Below, in pieces: positions 57,060 through 64,000 of a stretch of DNA of 64,000 nt. This DNA is from Aquatica leii. Its lineage: Eukaryota > Arthropoda > Insecta > Coleoptera > Lampyridae. Location: NCBI GenBank assembly GCA_035610365.1, contig CM069432.1, forward strand, positions 171,738,035 through 171,802,034, read 5' to 3'. A model generated the notes under the pieces. The model was not told the DNA's origin and did not search any database. It was given only the letters and a program-made list of their open reading frames with translations. A program made the translations under genes and the position numbers. Position 1 is the first letter of the stretch, and every line of letters starts with the position of its first letter.

Positions 57060-57235
57060 ACTGTATATATAAATAATATTTTTTAAACATTTTTAGAATG
57101 CTTTTCTAATATTGATTTTGCAACGTAATTCTAGCTATTAAGATACAATATTTTTAAAAATGTAAACATATCTTTTGTAAAACGTTGAAAAAACTTTTTA
57201 AAAAACGATTTATAATTGTTTCCTTGTTGACTAGG
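57060..57235 (-). repeat. Element E end, inverted, abutting a Penelope tail
   Basis: Read on the minus strand this matches 22150-22290 and 32723-32890: AACATTTTTAGAATG, TTGCAACGTAATTCT and ACAAAAGATA-type words, with a degenerate terminus CTAGTCAACAAGGAAAC. It meets Penelope-type hammerhead sequence at 57236. Confidence 0.6.
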
Positions 57236-57340
57236 TGACGATGACATTTTCTAATGTCGAAACACGTTTATCATTTAAATAAATAATTAAAATATATGTG
57301 GAGAAGACTGTAATAATAATTTAATTGTATATATTACTAT
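57236..57340 (+). repeat. Penelope-type tail with hammerhead-like motif
   Basis: TGACGATGACATTTTCTAATGTCGAAACACG is split here into its parts: core TGACGA, stem TGACAT/ATGTC, core GAAAC. It is followed by ATTAAAATATATGTGGAGAAG. The same order of words occurs at the end of Penelope element 2 (60865 down to 60790). The first core base is G instead of C, so cleavage is unlikely. Confidence 0.5.
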
Positions 57341-57596
57341 TCCACTTTGATTATGGATTACTTTAACGTTGTATAAACATGAGCACAAATTAACAGTTTT
57401 GATATGAAAGGTAATTGTGATTGGACAATTGTTTTACCACTAAGAATTTTTAGTTCACATATTTTTTAGTCCTCTTGTTTGCTTAGGCGCTCTGTATGTT
57501 TTCCATGTGACTACGCGGTATAGTTGAATGCAACTATCTAAAAATGCACGTCAGCATTTCAACAAGGATTTAACATTTAACCTCAATTTTTTAGTT

Positions 57597-58771
57597 ATGT
57601 CGAAAAATTCTTTACTTCACCAGTATAAAAAAGATGTAACCGAATTAACAAAACGCGCCAAACACTTAAATTTAAGTAACCATAACATTAAAAAAATATT
57701 TGATGAATGCTTTAAGGAAATAGAAGACAATGACAAGAAACAAAGATCTTACCATAGCATTTTTTCTTTAATATTGAAAATAACTCTACTTATTGTAATT
57801 TTTTGTTTAATACTGTATGTATTATTAAACGTTCACCAACCAACTTCCAGCATAGTACTTAGAAATGTTCAAGGATTAATCTATCCAGGTTTAAAACTAG
57901 TTCGCTTTTTAGCTGTGCCTATTTTAAAACAATTTCCATCTTTAACACGTAATTTAAACAATATCAAAACAGTATTGTTATTACATTTGATACATTTAGA
58001 TTTATATGATGAGAGTTGCCTAGTTGAAAATCCATATTTCTATGTTTCTGATATGGAGTGTTGGCCTTGTGAAGATGTGCACACTATAGTTGATCTAACT
58101 GATTTTGATAACTATAGTTTATATCAATCTGGTATACCATATGTAGTCAAGGTAATATTTACTTTGTAATACCTATATTATTATTTAAATTTTAGACAAA
58201 TCAAAAGCCTGTGTCCTTTTATGAGCTAAAGTTTCTGTATAGCAAAAAAAAGGAAATTTTAGATAAGAATGCAGACAGAATTAGATCTACAAATTCTAGG
58301 ATAAAATCTTTAGACAGTTTGTTTAATCAAGAACTAGAAGTATTGGGACATACACACATTTCATGGCGCATTAATAGAATGTTACCAGCACAAATTATAC
58401 GTTCTTTATTTCCACGACCTTATATAGTTCCTGAAAGATCAGGACAAAGTGTTGAAAGGTTTATCATGATAGATGAAGTAAATGCTGAAGGATACAGCTT
58501 TCCTAACACTGAATGTAGCTATGTATTTGTTATTCAATCGTCAGGAGAACGTACTATTATTCTTAAGCCTTCAAAAGAATGTGGAAACGCATGTCGAACT
58601 GTTTCTATAATTTTAAAACCTTCATTTGTTTGTAAGAAATTTTGTTTAACATTAATACAGTTTAACAGTGTGCTTTTAGTGTGGTATAACTGGTGGTACT
58701 GGAGACCTATGAGTTTTCCATCACAGAATGCATCGAAAGTTTCAATAACCTACATTAGCAGCTATTGTTAA
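57597..58771 (+). CDS. C6orf89-like single-pass membrane protein
   Basis: Two exons: 57597-58151 and 58196-58771, with a 44-bp GT-AG intron that keeps frame (185 plus 191 codons and stop, 376 aa). An in-frame ATG at 57528 would add 23 residues. I prefer 57597 because 'MSKNSLLHQYKKDVTELTKR' aligns with the N-terminus of vertebrate C6orf89 from memory. Residues about 63-85 form one hydrophobic segment (ITLLIVIFCLILYVLL). Then come 'DMECWPCEDVHTIVDL', 'GIPYVVKT', 'FPRPYIVPERSG', 'YVFVIQSSGERTIILKPSKE' and 'CGNACRTVSIILKP', all placed as in C6orf89 (bombesin receptor-activated protein, about 350 aa), a Golgi or midbody type II membrane protein of unclear activity. AATAAA lies at 58813. No lesion, unlike its surroundings, so probably an active host gene. 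Confidence 0.75.
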
Positions 58772-58774
58772 TTT

Positions 58775-59667
58775 AACGCTGATGAGTATCTATTTTTATA
58801 TTTTTTTTTAAAATAAAAGGATTTCTTTAAACGTAGTTTAGGTTTTTGTCCTAAAATTTAACTACAAATTGAAGTAGCAACATAGCATCTGATCATCAAG
58901 TAGTAATAGACAAAAATCAAATCCAAAGCAAAAGAAAGTGGGATGAGAGTTTCAGAAAGAGATTCTAGGAAGAAATAATGGCTTAGTGAACAGAGCTGTC
59001 AAATATGAAGAAAAAATACATATAGATAAAAAAAGAACACGTACGAGAATAGGTGATGTTGACCCAAGATTGGTCAGAAACCTACAAATAAATAAAGATC
59101 AAAAGCGTCAATGGAAGAAAGGCAACAATGGAGAACTCATATCATTGATTATAGTTTTTAGTTAGAACCAATAGAGAGATTTAAAAAGAATAATACTACA
59201 ACAAAGATCAAGATCATATAGCAGAATTAAATTAAGGGAACATTTTGAATCAAATAAAGGTCTCGAGGAATGAAGTTTATCAGCGATAAACTACTTTTTA
59301 ATTCGGTTTCATAGAATTTGAACTGTTCCCATTACAAAACTAAAAAAATCATCAAAATCATTTCTACAGATACAACAAAAATGTTTAAACAAATCTTGTG
59401 TGTATTTTACTTGTTTATATGATGAATTAAAAACACACAGGCCGTTTGCAATTTCTCAGGAAAAATATTTGTTGAAACTTATGACCTAATTAGGATTTAA
59501 TTTAGTCTCTTCAGATAGTGTAACCTTGGTATACAACTTAGCCAATAGTTTTATGACAGATTATACTAATAAGTTTCAACAAAACTTTGCATATTTTTCA
59601 GTCTCTGCTTTGAACTATTCGTAAACAGTTATTGTATTACTATACCTACTACTAATTATCTAAGAAT
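58775..59667. other. Intergenic; possible decayed transposon sequence
   Basis: After the polyadenylation signal near 58813, purine-rich sequence at 58880-59240 reads in pieces like an old retroelement ('SDHQVVIDK' at 58890), but no family can be assigned. The rest is AT-rich without features. Confidence 0.3.
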
Positions 59668-60425
59668 GGATAGACGTGGGCATCCCTTGGAAGCTCAAGC
59701 ACGTGCAGTAGGTTTACATGAAGCCGGAAAATTTTCTAGTGAAATTAGTAGAATAGTTGGAGTGCCGGTAAGTTATATTACTTTGCTTTTTTATATTTAC
59801 TACTATTCTTAGACCAAATTATATACATAATTAGCTTAATTGGAAACGTAGCGAAAAGATTTTAAATCAGGTTGTAACTATAAATGTATGTCTATATCAA
59901 TACTTTTCTTACTTTACAGTTGCGAACAATTCAAAAATGGATCAAATATTATAATGAAGATGGTTACGAAGGCTGACCACGCGCTTCAAAACCATACGCA
60001 ATTTCGAATGAACAACTGGAGGAGATACGACAGTTTTTAACTAATTCTCCAATAAGTAGTTCGTCTGATATTCGACAGTAACAATGCCACCAAACGACCG
60101 TTTGTAGACGATTAAATGGAAATGGTTTACGCGCTAGACGCCCTGCTTATAACGTTGATCTAACTCCACAGCATCAAATAAATCGAGTGGCGATTTGTCA
60201 AACGCAACTAGACAGAGATTGGACTAATGTTGTTTTTTCTAACGAAAAAGTTTTTTGTTCATTCGAAGACAGTCTCCGATTAAAACCTGTTTGGAGATTA
60301 AATGGGACACGCTACGAAGAAAACGTCGTAAGGAAGAAGCTAAGCGGTCGAACTTCATCTGCGTAATAAGGTTGGACTGATTGCATCGCAAACAACGGGC
60401 TGTGGACGAGGTATTAAACTTTGAT
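59668..60425 (+). pseudogene. Tc1/mariner-type transposase fragment
   Basis: Exon 1 (59668-59768) reads 'MDRRGHPLEAQARAVGLHEA', a helix-turn-helix start, ending at GTAAGT. After an intron of about 150 bp it continues 'LRTIQKWIKYYNEDGYEG', then stops and frame changes through 'QTTVCRRLNGNGLRARRP', 'DRDWTNVVFSNEKVF' and 'RLNGTRYEENVV'. The 'FSNEKVF' corresponds to the usual FSDE of Tc1-like enzymes, so Asn replaces a catalytic Asp. The C-terminal third, with the last catalytic residue, is missing beyond about 60425. No flanking inverted repeats were seen. Confidence 0.7.
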
Positions 60426-60789
60426 GCAATTTTATTTATTTTTCTGTTGTATTTGTAAATTAACAATGAGTTATTGTAATTCATAATTATTTGTTTATCA
60501 TACAAAACGATTTCGTAAAGAAAATGTAGCAAATTCATTTAAATCAAAATGAAATTATTATTATCAATATAATTGTTACTATGTGTTTATATTACATATT
60601 ATTAATTAGTGATAATCATATATTACTAGTGTTTTTAACTTGTGCTTTGTTTGTAATAAAATTTTTAATTTTTATCCAATTTACATTTATTTATTAAAAT
60701 GCTTATAGAATAAATTTTTTTAATATTTCGTGTTATGCGCATTTATTTCACGAGTGTGTATTAATTAAATTGAATTATTTGACTCAAAG
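60426..60789. other. Non-coding AT-rich DNA
   Basis: Follows the truncated Tc1-type gene. No features recognised before the tail of Penelope element 2. Confidence 0.3.
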
Positions 60790-60836
60790 TCTTCTCCACA
60801 AAATATTTTGGTTTTAATTTATTTTATTGTATACAT

Positions 60837-60865
60837 GTTTCGACATTATAAAATGTCATCGTCAG
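60837..60865 (-). ncRNA. Hammerhead ribozyme-like motif of Penelope 2
   Basis: On the minus strand CTGACGATGACATTTTATAA is followed by TGTCGAAAC. That gives core CTGANGA, a stem TGACAT/ATGTC, and core GAAAC, all as required for stem II and the catalytic core. Penelope-like elements are known to carry such motifs. I did not verify stems I and III. Confidence 0.6.
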
Positions 60866-61251
60866 TAACTCTACAAATATTACAAAATATTAAAAATATA
60901 GCTAACAAATAAATTATAAAAGAGCATACCTTTTAATATTATTAAATTGACAAATGTCAAAAATAACAAATTGAAACTATCAATAAACACACAGCCAGAA
61001 ATGATAAAATTAAATTTAAATATAAAGATAGAAAAGTAAAGTTAGAATTTAGGATTAAGAAGAAGAGAAGTGCTTATATCAAGTTCATTGAGACACGTAG
61101 AAGAATTATCATTAGAAAGACGATGAAATTCTAAAATTTCAAGATTGTTGAGATAATGGCCTTTATTACAAAAATGAAAAATTTAATATTAAGATCAGGA
61201 GAAAAAGAATGACTAGTAGACAAAATGTGATTAGCAAAGGCAGAACAGGTA

Positions 61252-63213
61252 TTAAGAGATATCAGTATTTAAATTTCTATTAATAAAATAAATATGTTCT
61301 TTTAATCTAATTTTGAACTTTCTTCCAGTTTGGCCGACATAAAAAGAATTACAAGAAGAACACGAAATTTTGTAAACACCGGATTTATCTAAAGAAGAAA
61401 TAGGATCTTTATTATTAGCAATATAAGATTTTAAATTATTATTTGTAGAGAAAGAAATAGAAACGTTAAATTGTTTAAACAAATTTTTAAGGAAAAGAAA
61501 AGGACTGAAGTAAGGAATAGAACGGTAAATACTACTAGATTTATTATTATATACCAAATTTTTAAATAAATGGCGAAAACGAGTTCTATAAATAACAGTG
61601 TTTAAAATTTGAATAGGATAACCATTATTACATGCAAGTTGTTTAATAATGTTCAATTCTTTATTAAAACTAGTTATAGAAAGAGGAATAGAATAAAGAC
61701 GATTAATTAAAGAACGAAAAGAACCAATTTTATGATTATATGGATGATTAGAGTAAAAAGGAATTAAGCAATCCGTATAAGTAGGCTTACGATATATTTC
61801 AAATTTAAATTTTTCATTATCACGTGAAATAAGTAGATCTAAATAAGGAAGAGAATTATTGTTTTCAATTTCGTAAGTAAATTTTATTTTGGGATGAAGT
61901 GAATTAATAAAATCGTTAAATTTACTTAGATCGTCTAAAGAACCATTAAAAAGAACAATGCAGTCATCTACATATCTAAACCAAAAAGAAATCATGTTAG
62001 AAAAAGAACAATTAAAAAAAAAATTATTTTTAATATTCATAAATATTTCAGCAGCAAGGGGCGAAATGTTTGAACCCATAGCTAAACCTGATGCTAATTG
62101 AGAATAATAATTGTAATTAAATTTGAAAAAAATTTGCTTGAAAACTAAGTCAAGAAGAGAACAAACACCTAAGATTGGGTAAGTTTTTAAAGAACCGTTA
62201 GAAAATAGTAGATTACGAATGAGAGATACACATTCTTCAGGAGGGATAGAAGGAAAAAGATTAACAACATCAAAAGAAACAAGGTAATATGAAGAAGGAA
62301 AGGGAATATTTTTAATCTTAGAAGTAAGATCAGAAGAATTAAGAATAGCATATTGATTAGTAAAGTTAGAATAAGTTCTTACTACGTTATAAAGCCAAGG
62401 AGCAAGTTTAGCTACAGGAGAATTACAGAAGGACACAACAGGACGTATTGGGATTGAAGGCTTATGAATTTTTGGAAGACCATAAAGGAGCGGTATAGAA
62501 GGATTCATAAGCTTGAAATGATAAATGTTGCGATTTTCTGGAGAATTAAGAGTTCATTTACAAGACTGAAGGCAAGATATAAAAGAAGAACAAAAAATAG
62601 AGATAGGATTCTTAGAGAGTATTTTAAAACCACCAGCATTAAGAAAATCATTAACTTTATTAATATAATCTGAACGAGAAAGAATAACAATACAATTTCC
62701 TTTATCAGCTTTGGAAATAGTTAAATTGTTAGATTTAACTTTTGATTTTATCGAAATGCAAGTTTTATAAATCGAATAGAAACTAGGATTAAATTTATCT
62801 TTATTTAAAATTTTCTTTAATTTATTATGAATTTCATACCTAATTCTCTCACTGTCAGGCAAATTTGAAGTTTGAACAATATTTTCTGAACTAACTCCTA
62901 GAGCTTCGACATGCTTTTTAGTAATATTAATTGGAAGATTATATTTAAGACTCGAGTTTAACAAATTATGTTCTTCTAAAGTAAAAGTGACATTACTAAG
63001 GTTAAGAAGTCTAGATTGAAAGTTATGTAAAGTATCATTATTATTATTGATATTATGAGAATTGGGATTTAAAGGTAAAGATGCAGAAATAGAAGAAATA
63101 GAAATGTTATTATGTGTTAGAAAATAAGTTTTAGAAGAATATAAAGGAAGCGGCGGAGAGTTGCGAAAATTAATTAGTTTCTTACAAAGGTTAGAATGAA
63201 ATACGATTACCAA
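61252..63213 (-). pseudogene. Penelope RT and GIY-YIG endonuclease, one stop
   Basis: A single frame from 63213 to 61252, broken only by a TGA at 62554-62556 ('QSCK*TLNSPENRN'). The N-terminal part has 'TISKADKGNCIVILSRSDYI'. The RT has 'LLYGLPKIHKPSIPIRPVVS', 'FDVVNLFPSIP', 'GLAMGSNISPLAAEIFM' and the catalytic 'WFRYVDDCIVLF', then 'LPYLDLLISR' and 'IYRKPTYTDCLIPFYSNHPY'. The C-terminal GIY-YIG domain reads 'SGVYKISCSSCNSFYVGQTG' and then 'RLKEH'. It ends early at 61252 because of one extra T; the inverted partial copy at 63309 reads through as 'NTDISNTCSAFAKHILST'. Nearly complete, about 650 residues. Two small lesions, so decay is recent or partly artefactual. Confidence 0.88.
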
Positions 63214-63295
63214 TAAACAATACGTAATCTCTAATATTAAAATCTAATGTATCAAACTCACATTGATGTAACAAAGAAGAAAAACTTGATCGAAG

Positions 63296-63450
63296 AATAT
63301 AAAGTTTTATGTTTAATAGAAATTTAAATACTGATATCTCTAATACCTGTTCTGCCTTTGCTAAACACATTTTGTCTACTAGTCATTTTTTTTCTCCTGA
63401 TCTTAATATTAAATTTCTTCATTTTTGTAATAAAGGCCATTATCTCAAAA
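63296..63450 (+). repeat. Inverted partial copy of the Penelope 2 3' coding end
   Basis: Matches 61150-61290 in inverted orientation ('FNRNLNTDIS', 'SPDLNIKFLHFCNKGHYL'). It stops where element E internal sequence begins at about 63451. Confidence 0.8.
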
Positions 63451-63650
63451 ATTACATACTAAGATTAATTGGTTACTCATATCAATTTGATAACCTTAAA
63501 ATATCACAAAGAATAGAGTACATATAATGAACGTTTTAGTGTACCACTGCTGTAACTTTGGCTGTAATAAATGTTACACTTCAGCAAAATTTCTTGCAAC
63601 GAAAAACGTAGGATCATATAATAAATGCTGACATATACTAATAGTATATT
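63451..63650 (+). repeat. Element E internal fragment
   Basis: Matches 22935-23165 and 24010-24240: TACATACTAAGATTAATTGG, ATCACAAAGAAT, GTACCACTGCTGTAAC and ACTTCAGCAAAA. Neither terminus is present. Confidence 0.7.
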
Positions 63651-63657
63651 ATTATAC

Positions 63658-63772
63658 AAGTTTAATAAGAGGGCTTATTGTAGCATCGAGTGAGTTTGGA
63701 GCACGACGAGCGCAGCGAGAAGTGCTCCAATGGAACGAGTGCTACAATTCCTCTTATTAAACGTGTGTAATA
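63658..63772. repeat. Palindromic hairpin element of about 115 bp
   Basis: Arms TTTAATAAGAGG...GGAGCAC and GTGCTCC...CCTCTTATTAAA pair over about 45 bp with a few mismatches, including TGTAGCA with TGCTACA. The GC-rich loop GACGAGCGCAGCGAG is itself partly repetitive. No gene; probably a foldback repeat. Confidence 0.65.
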
Positions 63773-64000
63773 TATTATTTTTTCTACTTTGCATATAAAA
63801 ATATGAAATTCTTTGTAGAAATCTGTCTTTTTGACATGTAGGGATTTTTAATAATCATAGTATGTGACAAATTAAAAAATTTAACTGCGTTTGTTTTAAA
63901 CAAGTTTTGTTTTAAATAAAATTCTTTAAAACTATTAAACCTTTAACTTACAAATTAATTCAAAATATGGAACAGGAAAATATTACGTGCACATCTCCAG
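63773..64000. other. Non-coding right edge
   Basis: AT-rich sequence with no recognised feature up to the end of the window. Confidence 0.3.

Larger units (their letters stand above)
60790..63290 (-). mobile_element. Penelope-like element 2
   Basis: Minus-strand coding region at 63213-61252 (RT plus GIY-YIG), then a tail of about 460 bp with a hammerhead-like motif at 60865-60837. An inverted partial copy of its 3' coding end lies at 63296-63450. Inverted or tandem partial copies are usual for Penelope insertions. Confidence 0.85.

Noticed and set aside
1..64000. Bacterial or phage features, CRISPR arrays, operons
   Set aside because: Spliced genes, LTR elements and eukaryotic transposon families dominate; no spaced direct-repeat arrays or ribosome-binding sites were seen.

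Overview
The window looks like arthropod, most likely insect, nuclear DNA. It is AT-rich, its genes have introns, one exon carries chitin-binding (peritrophin-A type) cysteine patterns, and it is packed with transposable elements. I cannot name the species. Only two stretches look like ordinary host genes: the last exon of a chitin-binding protein at the left edge (4-720), and a two-exon gene at 57597-58771 resembling the single-pass membrane protein C6orf89. Nearly everything else is nested mobile DNA.

Left block (1974-27637). About 100 bp of related inverted sequence sits at both limits. Inside are a decayed EnSpm/CACTA-like transposase (2546-4850) and a Copia retrotransposon (5180-21909) whose own length is near 5 kb. 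Separate insertions have stretched it to 16.7 kb: a CCC-ended element (6888-8595), a CCC-ended element with a DUF4806-type gene (9107-12090), an element with a tiny SAM-domain gene (13558-15507), a CCC-ended element (15825-20761) that itself hosts another (17901-20663), and a hAT element in the 3' LTR (21266-21785). Further CCC-ended copies follow at 22147-24756.

Middle block (32.7-47.8 kb). One Penelope-like open reading frame has been split twice: by a Copia element with identical LTRs (33131-37677), and by a 9.5-kb CCC-ended element (37848-47374). The latter contains a near-complete Gypsy element (38127-42443), a GAGG-ended DNA transposon with a DDE-type gene (42640-45129), and a DUF4806-type gene.

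Right block (47.9-64 kb). This holds a small CCC-ended element, a minisatellite, a hAT-type element, a Transib (RAG1-like) transposon with 5-bp CGCCG duplications (51684-56463) interrupted by another CCC-ended element, the C6orf89-like gene, a Tc1-like remnant, and a Penelope element with RT, GIY-YIG and hammerhead-like motifs.

Main pattern. At least eight elements share CCC...GGG ends and 2-bp target duplications (TA, AT, TT or TC). Most also carry dense, family-specific short repeats just inside their ends. Four carry a multi-exon DUF4806-type gene and two carry parts of one transposase family. I infer a two-gene EnSpm/CACTA-like transposon system in which the DUF4806 protein could recognise each family's own subterminal repeat, as TnpA does in plant En/Spm. 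Target sites were reconstructed by eye from interrupted reading frames. Family names come from memory of conserved motifs, not from searches.
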